Below, in pieces: positions 17,154-31,834 of a stretch of 64,000 nt of DNA. Made by a program: the position numbers and the translations under genes. This DNA comes from JALYYC01 sp963795805. Its GTDB lineage: Bacteria > Chloroflexota > Dormibacteria > CF-121. The DNA is taken from contig CAWCIV010000004.1 of NCBI GenBank assembly GCA_963795805.1, positions 992,001 to 1,056,000 on the forward strand. The letters are read 5' to 3'. Position 1 is the first letter of the stretch. Every line of letters begins with the position of its first letter. Under the pieces are notes generated by a model. It ran no database searches. It worked only from the letters and a program-made list of their open reading frames with translations, and was not told the origin of the DNA.

Positions 17154-19206
17154 ATGCCCAGATTTGCGTTTACGGCTGGTTTTGAACCGGCCGGCGGCCA
17201 GCCGGAGGCTATCCGGAAGCTCGGTGATGGGATCGATCGCGGCCTCAAGCACCAGACGCTGATGGGCGTCACGGGATCGGGCAAAACGATGGTCGTAGCC
17301 CAGATGATCCAGGAGATCCAGCGGCCGACCCTGGTCATGTCGCCGAACAAGACGCTCGCGGCCCAGCTGTGCAGCGAATTTAGATCCTTCTTTCCCCAGA
17401 ATGCCGTGGAATACTTCGTCAGCTACTACGACTATTACCAGCCCGAGGCGTATATCCCCCGCAGCGATACGTATATCGAAAAAGATTCGTCGCGCAACGA
17501 CGAGATCGACCGGCTGCGGCAGTCTGCCACGCGAGCGCTGCTGACCAGGCCGGACGTCATCGTCGTCGCCAGCGTCTCCTGCATCTATGGCGTCGGCTCC
17601 CCCGAGGACTACCTCGGCGAGTCGATCGAGATCCACGCCGGCCAGGGATTTCGCCGGGATATCTTTCTGCGCAAGCTCACGAACCTGCAGTACCAGCGCA
17701 ACGACGTCGATTTCGGACGGTCCAGGTTTCGTGTTCGGGGCGATACGGTCGATGTGCAACCCTCGTACGACCAGATTGCAACCCGGATTCAGTTCAACGG
17801 CGACGAAGTCGAGCGCATCGTGCAACTGGACCCGTTGACCGGCGAGATCATCGGCGACGTCGACACCTTCCAGGTGTTCCCAGCCACGCATTACGTGACG
17901 CCGCGAGAGAAGCTCCTGCGCGCCATCGATGCCATCGGGGTCGAACTGGAGGAGCGCGTCGCCTGGTTCGAGAGCCAGGGAAAGCTGCTCGAGGCCCAGC
18001 GCCTCCGTCAACGAACAAATTTTGATCTCGAGATGATGCGGGAGACCGGCAGCTGCGCCGGGATCGAGAACTACTCGCGGCACCTCACCGGGCGGCGGCC
18101 CGGCCAGGAGCCGTATACGTTGATGGATTTTCTGCCCGAGGACACCCTGATCATCGTGGACGAGTCGCACGTCGGCGTCCCGCAGATCGGTGGTATGTAC
18201 GGTGGCGATCGGTCGAGAAAGATTCCGCTTGTCGACTATGGGTTCCGGCTGCCGTCGGCGCTCGACAACCGGCCGCTGACGTTTGCCGAGTGGGAATCCA
18301 AGGTAAAACAAGTGGTCTACGTCTCAGCCACGCCGGGACCCTACGAGGAGCAGCGCACGCAGCAAACCATCGAAGTCATCATCCGCCCGACCGGACTCGT
18401 CGACCCGACGCTGGAAGTCCGCCCAACCAAGGGTCAGATCGACGATCTCCTGGGGGAGATCCGGAAGCGCGTCGACAAGAAGCAGCGAACGCTGGTCACG
18501 GTCCTGACCAAGAAGATGGCCGAGGACCTGACCGACTACCTGCGCGAGATGGGCATCCGGGTGAACTACTTGCACTCGGACGTTGACACCCTCGACCGGG
18601 TCGAGATCCTGCGGGACCTCCGCCTGGGCGTCTTCGACGTTCTGGTTGGGATCAACCTGCTCCGCGAAGGCCTGGACCTGCCCGAGGTGGCGTTCATCGC
18701 CATTCTCGACGCCGACAAAGAGAGCTACATGCGCGACGCCCGATCCCTCATCCAGACGATCGGCCGGGCGGCGCGAAATCTCGACGGGCACGTGATCATG
18801 TATGGGGATTCGGTCACGGGCTCGATGCAGCGCGCCATTGACGAAACGGACCGCCGCCGCACGATCCAGATGGCTTATAACGTCGAGCACGGCATCACGC
18901 CGGCGACGATCATCAAGGCCGTGTACAACCTGGAAAAGCACCAGGACAAGGCCATTGAAGAGACGATTGCCACGATCGCGTCCGGTCTCCCGCCGGACGA
19001 GATCGAACGGTTGATCAAGGACCTGGAGCGGCAGATGAAGAAGGCCGCCCGCGACCTGCAGTTCGAGCGCGCCGCCGAGTTGCGTGATCGGCTCGTCGCA
19101 TTACGGCACGATGCGATGGACTACCGGCAGGGGCTCCCGCCCGCAGCGGCGGCGGAGTCGGGCGCGTACAACTACAAGCCGAGAAACAGGTCGCGAGCGA
19201 GAGTCA

Positions 19207-19214
<8 letters not shown>
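17154..19214 (+). CDS. uvrB: Excinuclease ABC subunit B
   Basis: A 686-aa UvrB. Walker A GVTGSGKT is at 39-46, the damage-probing beta-hairpin (YYDYYQPEAYIP) follows the first motif block, and helicase motifs include DESHV, SATPG, and the late IGRAARN. The C-terminal UVR domain that binds UvrC (IERLIKDLERQMKKAARDL, about 625-660) is present. UvrB is loaded by UvrA on damaged DNA and then recruits UvrC. The next gene, uvrA, starts inside its last eight bases, so the operon uvrB-uvrA-uvrC makes the whole excinuclease from one transcript. Confidence 0.97.
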
Positions 19215-22104
<2,890 letters not shown>

Positions 22105-22131
22105 GCGCCAGGACGGGCGCTAAATATTCAT

Positions 22132-24000
22132 ATGGCAACCACGACGAAGCCAACCTCGATTATCGAGCGGCCAGACTACCTGCGCGAGCGGCTCAAGGCC
22201 CTGCCCGAGAGCCCTGGCGTGTACCTCATGCGCGATTCGCAGGCGCGCGTGATCTACGTCGGCAAGGCGCTGGTCCTGCGCAACCGCGTGCCGAATTACT
22301 TCCAGGCCGGCAGCGTGCTGCCGGAGCATATCCGCGCGATGGTCGAGCGCGTCTACGAGTTTGAAGTCATCACGACGGCCAACGAGAAAGAGGCCCTGGT
22401 GCTCGAATGCACGCTGATCAAGCGCTACCGGCCCCGGTTCAACATCCGGTTGCGCGATGACAAGAACTATCTCTACATCAAGTTGCCGGTCGCGGAGGAC
22501 TTTCCCCGGATCAGCACGGTGCGCCGGCCGGCGACTGACGGCTCGCGGTACTGGGGGCCGTACACGCACGCGCTGGCCCTGCGCACGACTCTTAAGACCG
22601 TCCGTCGGGTCATCCCGTTTCGCAGCTGCAAGGACACCGAGTTCGCGCTGCACCGGCCGTGTTTTTACTTTCACCTGAGTCTCTGCTCGGCTCCCTGCGC
22701 TGGGTTTCTTACGAAGGATCAATACCACGAACAGCTGGATCAGGTGGCTCTTTTCCTGGACGGGCGCTCGGACCACGTTGTCAGGAAATTGAAACAACAG
22801 ATGGCCGATGCCTCGCAAGCCATGGACTATGAGTCCGCGGCCCGGTACCGGGACCGGTTGCAGGCGATGCAGACGATGACCGAAAGGCAAAAAATGCAAG
22901 CGCTCGGACGCCTTGACCAGGATCTGTTTGGACTGGCCCGCAGCGACGGCCAGGGATGCGTCCAGGTCTTTGCGGTTCGGGAGGGCAAGCTGTCGGGCTC
23001 GGAGAACTTTGACTTAGTCGGGCTTGGCAAAGAGCAGAGCAACGCCGACGTGCTGAACGCCTTTGTCAGCCAGTACTACGCCAGCGCCACGCACATCCCC
23101 AAAGATATCTTCGTCCCCGAGACCCTACCCGACCAGACCGTGATCGAGCAGTGGCTCACGGAGCGGCGCGGCAGCCATGTCTCGGTGAAAGTCCCCCAGC
23201 GGGGCAAGCAGCGCGAGTTGCTCCAGCAGGCCGCGGAAAATGCCCAGGAGACCATGCGCCAGATGCGGATCCGGCTCGACTACGATGCTGAGCGGACGGC
23301 GGCGTTGCTGGCGGACCTCGAGGCCCGCCTGGCATTGCCGGCGCCACCCAACCGGATCGAGTGCTACGACATTTCGAACATCCAGGGCAAGTACCCGGTT
23401 GGGTCGATGGTCGTCTTTGAAGATGGCCGGCCGAAGCCGGAGCACTACCGGCATTTCCGGATCAAGACGATCCAGGGTTCGAACGATTTCGCCATGCTGC
23501 AGGAGGTCCTCCAGCGGCGTTTCGCCCGCCGGGCGCGCTCCGAAGAAGGCATGCCGCTCGAGCCGAGCTTCAGCCAGCTGCCCGACCTGGTGCTGATCGA
23601 CGGGGGGAAGGGTCAGCTGTCGGCGGCACGGGAAGTCCTCGAGCGCATCGGCCTCGGGGCGGTTCCAACGTTCGGCCTGGCGAAGCAGCAGGAAGAACTG
23701 TTCCAGCCCGATCAGTCCGAGCCGATCAGGCTTCCGCTGGATTCGGCCGCGCTCTTCCTGGTCCAGCGGGTCCGCGACGAGGCCCATCGCTTCGCAATCA
23801 CGTTTCACCGGGTCGTTCGGAAAAAAGACGCGTTTGCCTCGGCGCTCGATGGCATCAGCGGGTTGGGCCCTGCGCGGCGGCGGGCGCTGCTGCGCCAGTT
23901 CGGCAGCGTCGAGGGCATCCGAAACGCCAGCCCCGAAGATCTGATGGCCGTGAAGGGGATCACCCGCCCCGTGGCCGCCGCGATCAAGGAAATGCTCTGA
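22132..24000 (+). CDS. uvrC: Excinuclease ABC subunit C
   Basis: A 622-aa UvrC. The N-terminal GIY-YIG nuclease domain (about 20-105; GVYLMRD, VIYVGKA) makes the 3' incision. A UVR domain that contacts UvrB follows (about 210-245), then the RNase H-like domain (ECYDISNIQG; LVLIDGGKGQL) for the 5' incision, and a helix-hairpin-helix tail (ISGLGPARRRALL). It is 27 bases after uvrA. All key motifs are present, so the nucleotide excision repair set is complete here. Confidence 0.96.
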   Translation: MATTTKPTSIIERPDYLRERLKALPESPGVYLMRDSQARVIYVGKALVLRNRVPNYFQAGSVLPEHIRAMVERVYEFEVITTANEKEALVLECTLIKRYRPRFNIRLRDDKNYLYIKLPVAEDFPRISTVRRPATDGSRYWGPYTHALALRTTLKTVRRVIPFRSCKDTEFALHRPCFYFHLSLCSAPCAGFLTKDQYHEQLDQVALFLDGRSDHVVRKLKQQMADASQAMDYESAARYRDRLQAMQTMTERQKMQALGRLDQDLFGLARSDGQGCVQVFAVREGKLSGSENFDLVGLGKEQSNADVLNAFVSQYYASATHIPKDIFVPETLPDQTVIEQWLTERRGSHVSVKVPQRGKQRELLQQAAENAQETMRQMRIRLDYDAERTAALLADLEARLALPAPPNRIECYDISNIQGKYPVGSMVVFEDGRPKPEHYRHFRIKTIQGSNDFAMLQEVLQRRFARRARSEEGMPLEPSFSQLPDLVLIDGGKGQLSAAREVLERIGLGAVPTFGLAKQQEELFQPDQSEPIRLPLDSAALFLVQRVRDEAHRFAITFHRVVRKKDAFASALDGISGLGPARRRALLRQFGSVEGIRNASPEDLMAVKGITRPVAAAIKEML

Positions 24001-24012
24001 GATAATCGGCCC

Positions 24013-24210
24013 GTGGAGCGAAAGTGCTCGTTCTGCGGCAAGTCACAGCCGGAGGTGCGGCTGGTTGCCGGCCCGCGGGATGTCGCGATCTGCAATCTCT
24101 GCGTCGCGCTGTGTCAGGAGATCCTGGCGCACCCCGGGCCATCTGGGCCGCCCGGCCCGACAACGTCAGGGCTGACGGTCACGGCTCGGTCAGAGCCCAG
24201 CGCTACCTAG
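24013..24210 (+). CDS. Stand-alone ClpX-type C4 zinc-finger miniprotein
   Basis: A 65-aa protein starting at GTG. Residues 4-45 match the N-terminal zinc-binding domain of ClpX: CSFCGKSQPEV, then ICNLCVALCQEIL, giving C-x2-C and C-x2-C zinc ligands. The AAA+ part is missing; the tail is a Pro/Gly/Thr-rich stretch. In ClpX this domain dimerises and binds substrates and adaptors such as SspB, so a free copy may act as an adaptor or competitor for ClpXP. A GATAAT -10-like hexamer (24001-24006) sits six bases before the GTG, consistent with its own leaderless message. The end overlaps lgt by eight bases. Confidence 0.78.
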   Translation: MERKCSFCGKSQPEVRLVAGPRDVAICNLCVALCQEILAHPGPSGPPGPTTSGLTVTARSEPSAT

Positions 24211-25033
24211 CGACTTCCTCCGCTGGGGCATCCGACGCGGCCCGCTGCTCGCTGGTCGGACGGCGCCGTTCGCGCATCCGCAGGTAGACCATGACCGGGA
24301 TGGTCAGCGCCAGCACGACGAGTGCCGTGACCTGCGCCTGCTTGAGGCCGCCAAGGATCACGATGTTGTCGCGCAAGAAGAAGATCAAAAACTGGCTGAT
24401 CGAATACAGCGCGATGTAGATCAGGGCAAGCATCCCCGCTGGGTGGATGCGCAGCCGGAGGTTCCAGAGGATCACGAACAGGGCCACGGCAATCAGGAGC
24501 TCGTACAGGCTGGCGGGCTGCACCGGGACATTGAGCGGCCCGAAGGTGTTCGGGTTCGTGTACTCGAAGCCCCAGCCGTTCGTCTTGTAGCCGACGATGT
24601 CCCCATTGATGATGTTGCCGATGCGTCCGAAGGCCTGGCCGACGGTCATGCCGATCGCGCCGACGTCGAGCAGGTTCCAGAATGGGAGGCGCCAGCGCCA
24701 GGCCGAGATCGCCATCGCCACGACCCCGCCGAATATGGCGCCGAAGAACGCCATCCCACCCTGCCATACCGCGATGATTTGCACCGGATGATGGAGAAAA
24801 AACGACGGATTGTTCTGGACCACGTAGTAGAGCCGGCCGCCGGCGACGCCGAGGATGGCGCCGAGCAGCGCAACGTTCATGAGTGCATCCCGGCTGATGC
24901 CACGCCGTGGCGCGTCGCGCATCGCGACCTGGATGCCGGCGTAGAGGCCGAGCGCGATCATGATGCCGTACCAGTGGATCTTCAGGCCGCCAATCGTGAC
25001 GAGTACCGGGTCGAGCCCAATCTTGATCAGCAC
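24203..25033 (-). CDS. lgt: Prolipoprotein diacylglyceryl transferase
   Basis: A 276-aa membrane enzyme with about seven helices that transfers diacylglycerol from phosphatidylglycerol to the lipobox Cys of prolipoproteins. The Lgt signature appears as GRIGNIINGDIVG (the usual final E is D), and HWYG near residue 21 and GGMAFFGAIFGG match conserved blocks. The start is GTG. The window encodes several lipoproteins that would be its substrates (a PLD-like protein and a substrate-binding protein). It is divergent from whiA with only 23 bases between them. Confidence 0.95.
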   Translation of the reverse strand: MLIKIGLDPVLVTIGGLKIHWYGIMIALGLYAGIQVAMRDAPRRGISRDALMNVALLGAILGVAGGRLYYVVQNNPSFFLHHPVQIIAVWQGGMAFFGAIFGGVVAMAISAWRWRLPFWNLLDVGAIGMTVGQAFGRIGNIINGDIVGYKTNGWGFEYTNPNTFGPLNVPVQPASLYELLIAVALFVILWNLRLRIHPAGMLALIYIALYSISQFLIFFLRDNIVILGGLKQAQVTALVVLALTIPVMVYLRMRERRRPTSEQRAASDAPAEEVAR

Positions 25034-25056
25034 AAAAGCAGTCTAATGTCCGTCAG

Positions 25057-25920
25057 GTGGCAGACCGTCCCTCGTTCACCGACGACGTCAAGGCCGAACT
25101 CGCAAATGTGCCGCCGGCGCGGCCCTGCTGCCGAGAGGCCGAATTGCACGCGATGGTCGGGACCCTGGCGGCGACGCGGGATGTCACGGCGCTGACGATC
25201 CGGGTGCCGCGGAACGCCGTGGCCCGCAAGATCGTCCAACTGGCGCGCACGACCGGTGGAACGGTCGAGCAAGTCGTCAAGGGTTCGACTGAGAAGCGGC
25301 CCACCTACCGGCTCCGGCTGACATTGCCCGCCGGCAGGGGATCCACAGACTCGTGCTGCGCTCGGGCGACGCTGCGTGGCGCCTTCCTCGCGCGCGGCCT
25401 GCTGGGCAATCCGGCGGACGCCTATCACCTCGAGATCCCCTTTCGGCCGGGTGGCGAGGCGCCGGTGCTGGCGGCGGCCCGCCGTGCCGGCATCCCGTTG
25501 CGGCGCGGATCCCGACGAGGGAAGACGATCGTGTACTTGAAGGGCGCTGAGCCGATCTCCGGACTGCTGGGACTGATGGGCGCGAATCGCGCTGTGATGC
25601 GCTTCGAAAATGACCGGATCCTCCGCGACATGCGCAGCCAGGCCAACCGCCGCGTCAACAGTGAGACCGCCAACCTGGACAAGCGGCTACGCGCCGCGCT
25701 GCAACAGGTGGACGCGATCAAGCATCTCAAGGGTCGCGACCCCGGGCTGACCGGACTGCCGCCGGCGCTGCGCGAAGTCGCCGACCTGCGTCTTGGTCAC
25801 CCGCGGGCGGGCCTGCTCGAGCTCGCGAGCTACGCGTCTTTGAGCAAGTCGGCGATCGCGAACCGGCTCAGGCGGCTGATGGCTCGCGCCAATGGTAATG
25901 GCGCAACGTGGTCTAATTAA
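25057..25920 (+). CDS. whiA: WhiA-type sporulation/cell-division regulator
   Basis: A 287-aa protein from a GTG start. The N-terminal half has the LAGLIDADG-like fold (ELHAMVGTL; CCARATLRGAFLARG) and the C-terminal helix-turn-helix contains LLELASYASLSKSAIANRLRRL. WhiA is found across Gram-positive-type bacteria; in Streptomyces it is a transcription factor for sporulation division and in Bacillus it affects cell division. It sits directly upstream of the glycolytic operon, a conserved arrangement in several monoderm groups. A -10-like TCTAAT lies at 25042-25047. Confidence 0.93.
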   Translation: MADRPSFTDDVKAELANVPPARPCCREAELHAMVGTLAATRDVTALTIRVPRNAVARKIVQLARTTGGTVEQVVKGSTEKRPTYRLRLTLPAGRGSTDSCCARATLRGAFLARGLLGNPADAYHLEIPFRPGGEAPVLAAARRAGIPLRRGSRRGKTIVYLKGAEPISGLLGLMGANRAVMRFENDRILRDMRSQANRRVNSETANLDKRLRAALQQVDAIKHLKGRDPGLTGLPPALREVADLRLGHPRAGLLELASYASLSKSAIANRLRRLMARANGNGATWSN

Positions 25921-25946
25921 TCGAGTTCCGCGTTTGGGAGGATCGC

Positions 25947-28157
<2,211 letters not shown>

Positions 28158-28165
<8 letters not shown>

Positions 28166-28934
28166 GCCCTGCCTGGCGGGGAACTGGAAGATGCACTTCA
28201 CGGTGCCCGAGGGCTTGCAGCTCGCCCTGCGGCTCCGCCAGCAGCTCGAGCCGTTCGCGGGGGAGGTCGATCTGGTCGTGCTACCCCCGGCCATCATGCT
28301 CTGGGAGGTCGCCAATGCCCTACGCGGGAGTTCGCTGGCGGTCGGCGCCCAGAACGCGAGCTGGGCTGACCAGGGGGCGTTCACGGGCGAGATCTCGCCG
28401 CGCATGCTGGCCGGATGGTGCCAGTTCCTGCTGATCGGCCACTCGGAGCGCCGCCAGTTGTTCCGCGAAACAGATGAAGAGTTAAACCGCAAGCTGGCGG
28501 CCGCCTTTCGTCACGAGCTCAAGGTGATCCTCGCGGTCGGCGAAACGCTCGAGGAGTATGAGGCAGGTCGAACGAACGAGGTCATCACGCGGCAGATCAG
28601 CGCCGCGCTTTACGGCGTGGATCCCGGCCGGGCCGCGGATTTGAGCCTCGCGTACGAGCCGGTCTGGGCGATCGGGACCGGCAAGGCGGCGACGCCGGAG
28701 TATGCGAACCGGACGATGGGGACAATCCGCGGCCTGCTGGCGAGGACCTTCGGCGACCGGGCGGCCGAAATGCGAATTCTGTATGGGGGGAGCGTGACGC
28801 CAGCGAACGCGCTCAGCCTGATGCGCGAACCGGAAATCGACGGCGCCCTGGTCGGCGGGGCCAGCCTGAAGGCGGACGACTTCACGTCGATTGCGCAGGC
28901 GGCGGCCGAGGTAGTGCTGCAGCGGCACCCGTGA
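28158..28934 (+). CDS. tpiA: Triosephosphate isomerase
   Basis: The GTG at 28158 overlaps the pgk stop by eight bases; the frame is open far upstream but only as pgk shadow. The 258-aa TIM barrel keeps catalytic Lys11 (GNWKMH), His95 (IGHSERR) and Glu167 (AYEPVWAIGTGK), plus the phosphate loop YGGSV. It interconverts dihydroxyacetone phosphate and glyceraldehyde-3-phosphate and is fully embedded in the glycolytic operon. Confidence 0.96.
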
Positions 28935-30469
28935 CCGCCCACCCCGGCCTGGTCCTCGTGATCATCGACGGCTGGGGGTACCGCGAGGAAACCGCGGGCA
29001 ATGCGATCGCCGCCGCCACGACGCCGAATTGGACAGGCCTGTGGCGCCGGTGGCCGCACACGACACTGGCCGCGGCGGGCGAACCGGTCGGGCTGCCGGC
29101 CGGTCAGCAGGGGAACTCCGAGGTCGGCCACCTCAACATCGGCGCGGGGCGGATCGTCTACCAGGACCTGACTCGGATCAATCTGAGCATCAAGGATGGC
29201 AGCTTCCAGAAGAATCCCGTTCTGCTCGAGGCAATGCGCGCGACCGCCGGCGGTCATGCGCTGCACCTGATGGGCCTGGTCTCGCCCGGGGGTGTCCACA
29301 GCGCGAGCGAGCATCTTTATGCCCTCCTCGAGATGGCAAAGCGGGTCGGTCTGGAGAAGGTCTATCTGCATGTGTTTACGGATGGGCGCGACGAGCCGCC
29401 GACCAGCGCCGTCGGCTACGTCGCTGACCTCGTAAAAAAGATCCAGCAGATCGGCGTTGGCCAGATCGCGACGGTGAGCGGCCGCTACTACGCGATGGAC
29501 CGGGACAAGCGATGGGAGCGCACGGAGCGGGTGTATCGCGCGATCGTCGAGGGAGAGGGCCCGACGGCGCCGGAGCCGGTCGCCTTCATCAAGGCAAGCT
29601 ACGACGCTGTCCTCACGGACGAGTTCCTCAAGCCGACCCGAATCGTCCCGCCTGGAGGCGCGGCGCCGCCGCCAATCCGCGACGGCGACACGGTGGTCTT
29701 TTTCAATTTCAGGCCGGACCGAGCTCGGCAGCTGAGCCATGCCCTTGTCGATCCGGAATGGAGTCACTTCAAGCGAGACCGGCCGCCCCGCCTTGCCCAC
29801 TTCGTCACGTTCACCGAGTACGAAAAGGGACTTCCCGCCGAGGTTGCGTTCACGGACGACCCGCTGAAGGAGTGTCTGGCCGAGGTCATCTCCCGTTCGG
29901 GCCGGACGCAGTTCCACGTTGCCGAAACGGAGAAATACGCGCACGTCACGTACTTTCTGAACGGCGGCCAGGAGGCCCCATTTGCAGGCGAGGACCGCCT
30001 CCTCGTCCCGTCTCCGAAGGTGGCGACCTATGACCAGCAGCCCGAGATGAGCGCGGGACCGGTCGCGGCAGCCCTGATCGACCGGATCAAGCAGCGAGAC
30101 GATGGCTTCGTGGTGGTCAACTTCGCGAATCCGGACATGGTCGGGCACACCGGCGTCTTCCCGGCAACGGTCCGCGCCGTTGAGGTGGTCGACGAGGTGC
30201 TCGCCCTGATCGCCGACGCCGCCCTGGCTCGCTCGCGCATCCTGGCAATCACCGCCGACCACGGCAATGCCGAGCTGAAGGTCGATCCGACGTCAGGGAC
30301 GCCGCTGACGGCCCACACGACGAGCCCGGTGCCCCTGATTGTCGCGGGAGCACCTGGCCTGCGCGGGCTTCGCGACGGCGGCAAGCTCGCTGACATCGCC
30401 CCAACGCTCTTGCGCCGGGCGGAGATCGACGTCCCGCCGGCGATGACCGGAGACGACCTAGCGCGCTGA
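28931..30469 (+). CDS. gpmI: 2,3-bisphosphoglycerate-independent phosphoglycerate mutase
   Basis: A 512-aa alkaline-phosphatase-superfamily mutase converting 3- to 2-phosphoglycerate. Metal and catalytic motifs are complete: DGWGYR near the start, the nucleophilic Ser in GNSEVGHLNIGAGR, FTDGRDEPPTS, FNFRPDRARQ and ADHGNAE. GTG start with a GTGA overlap to tpiA. Enolase and pyruvate kinase are not in this operon. Its 3' end overlaps the convergent PLD lipoprotein gene by 12 bases. Confidence 0.96.
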   Translation: MTAHPGLVLVIIDGWGYREETAGNAIAAATTPNWTGLWRRWPHTTLAAAGEPVGLPAGQQGNSEVGHLNIGAGRIVYQDLTRINLSIKDGSFQKNPVLLEAMRATAGGHALHLMGLVSPGGVHSASEHLYALLEMAKRVGLEKVYLHVFTDGRDEPPTSAVGYVADLVKKIQQIGVGQIATVSGRYYAMDRDKRWERTERVYRAIVEGEGPTAPEPVAFIKASYDAVLTDEFLKPTRIVPPGGAAPPPIRDGDTVVFFNFRPDRARQLSHALVDPEWSHFKRDRPPRLAHFVTFTEYEKGLPAEVAFTDDPLKECLAEVISRSGRTQFHVAETEKYAHVTYFLNGGQEAPFAGEDRLLVPSPKVATYDQQPEMSAGPVAAALIDRIKQRDDGFVVVNFANPDMVGHTGVFPATVRAVEVVDEVLALIADAALARSRILAITADHGNAELKVDPTSGTPLTAHTTSPVPLIVAGAPGLRGLRDGGKLADIAPTLLRRAEIDVPPAMTGDDLAR

Positions 30470-31519
30470 CATCGTGGCCCAGTCTTGGTCGGCGCGGGCC
30501 TGAAAGACGCGCGCCAGGCTCGCGTCCCTGACCAGGAGGTCGAGCTCGTGGTTTCGACTGAAGCCGGAACGGGTCCAGTTACAGCTGCCGAAGAGAACCG
30601 TATCGCCGTCGATGATGCCGAGCTTCGCGTGGAGGAGTTCACCGTGGACCGGCGCGAAGAAACGCACGAGCGCCCCCGCCGACTTCAAGATGGCCATCGC
30701 GTCGAGATTCTGCGACTGCGTCGGCTCCAGGAGCGCCCGGATGGCGACCCCGCGATGCCGCGCCAGCGTGAGCGACTCGAGGACGAGCCGGTCGCTGAGG
30801 TCGAACATCTCCATCACGATCGAGGCCCTGGCGGCATCGATCAGGGTGAGCGCCGTATTGCGGATCGCCTCGCCCGGCCGGGTGACCAGCACCTGGACGG
30901 CCCGGTCGGACGTGGCCGGCGGAATGGCTCGGGCCTGGCCGGCGAGAGCGAGGTCTTGCGCGAAGACCCGCGCCAGGTTGAGCACGACCGGCCCTTCGGC
31001 CAGCAGGTCAAAATCATGGTTGTCGGGCGACCGGCGACCCCAGTTGATGCCGCCGACGATTGCCCGCTCGCCGTCAACGATCAGCAGCTTCACGTGATCG
31101 ATGGTGCGCGGCTCGACCGGGAAGGGGAAGACCGGGATCCCGGCCTGCTGGAGCTCGGCCCAAATCGCTCGGCTGCTCCGCTCACCCGGGTCCATGATGC
31201 CGGTCACCGCGACCCCGCGGGCGAACGCGTTCAGCAGGAGGCCCGCGAGGTCGGGCCGCTGGAACTCGTACATCTCCAGTTGGACCGAGCGGCGGGCCAT
31301 CCGCAGCTCCTGCCGGATGGCGGCAAACGCAGTCGGGCCATCGGGGAGGGGCAGCAAGCGGTCGTCGCCGGCGACGAACGGGCCGGGCAGGAGCGGGGGA
31401 GACGCGACGCCCAGGCGGCTCGATAGGACGGTATCGGTACGGCCCGGCGCACAGGACGCAACCAGGAGGGCCAGGAGGAGGGGCGCCAGGAGGTAGCGGG
31501 CCGGGCCGTACACTCCCAC
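30458..31519 (-). CDS. PLD-family lipoprotein (phospholipase D-like)
   Basis: A protein of about 353 aa starting at GTG 31519. A signal peptide with lipobox VASC (Cys about 23) predicts a membrane-anchored lipoprotein. Two HKD motifs are complete: HVKLLIVDGERAIVGGINW and HAKLGIIDGDTVLFGSCNW, each with H, K and D plus the following Gly-Gly/Ser and Asn. PLD enzymes hydrolyse or transfer phosphodiester groups in lipids or nucleic acids. A TTG at 31549 also opens the frame, but it falls on a TTGACA that is better read as a -35 element, so I prefer the inner GTG. Confidence 0.87.
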   Translation of the reverse strand: MGVYGPARYLLAPLLLALLVASCAPGRTDTVLSSRLGVASPPLLPGPFVAGDDRLLPLPDGPTAFAAIRQELRMARRSVQLEMYEFQRPDLAGLLLNAFARGVAVTGIMDPGERSSRAIWAELQQAGIPVFPFPVEPRTIDHVKLLIVDGERAIVGGINWGRRSPDNHDFDLLAEGPVVLNLARVFAQDLALAGQARAIPPATSDRAVQVLVTRPGEAIRNTALTLIDAARASIVMEMFDLSDRLVLESLTLARHRGVAIRALLEPTQSQNLDAMAILKSAGALVRFFAPVHGELLHAKLGIIDGDTVLFGSCNWTRSGFSRNHELDLLVRDASLARVFQARADQDWATMSAR

Positions 31520-31586
31520 GATGCTAATACAACTCTGTATATTTGTCAAGACACAGCCACATGACCAATTCGCGCCGGAGTGCCTG

Positions 31587-31592
31587 TATAAT
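31587..31592 (+). promoter_or_regulatory. Consensus -10 box before secG
   Basis: TATAAT lies 14 bases before the secG ATG. The -35 region is poor (ATGACC at about 20 bases). The divergent PLD lipoprotein gene has TTGACA on the minus strand at 31549-31544. Confidence 0.55.
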
Positions 31593-31606
31593 TCAGCGGC
31601 TCTACC

Positions 31607-31834
31607 ATGCGGACCTTCCTTGGCGTCGTCGAACTCGCCCTCGCCCTGCTCGTGATGCTGGGAATCCTGCTGCAGACGCCCAAGGCCAGCGGTCTGGGCG
31701 GCACGATCGGTGGCGGTGGGGACTCGGGTGGTGGCTACCGCACCAAGCGCGGCCTGGAAAAGAACCTCTTCTACGCCACGATCGGGCTGGTCGTCCTGTT
31801 CGTGGCGGTATCGGTCGCCTACATCCGAGCTTGA
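31607..31834 (+). CDS. secG: SecG preprotein translocase subunit
   Basis: A 75-aa two-helix membrane protein: LGVVELALALLVMLGILLQ, then the conserved Gly/Ser/Lys loop (GLGGTIGGGGDS) and a second helix (FYATIGLVVLFVAVSVAYI). SecG assists SecYE in protein export. The stop overlaps the TTG start of the following peptide-binding protein (TTGA, 31831-31834). Linkage to the glycolytic operon, which lies just upstream of the intervening PLD gene, is common in Gram-positive-type genomes. Confidence 0.92.
   Translation: MRTFLGVVELALALLVMLGILLQTPKASGLGGTIGGGGDSGGGYRTKRGLEKNLFYATIGLVVLFVAVSVAYIRA

Noticed and set aside
25042..25046. TCTAA before whiA as an ECF site
   Set aside because: No GGAAC at 18 to 19 bases; better as part of a sigma-70-like TCTAAT.
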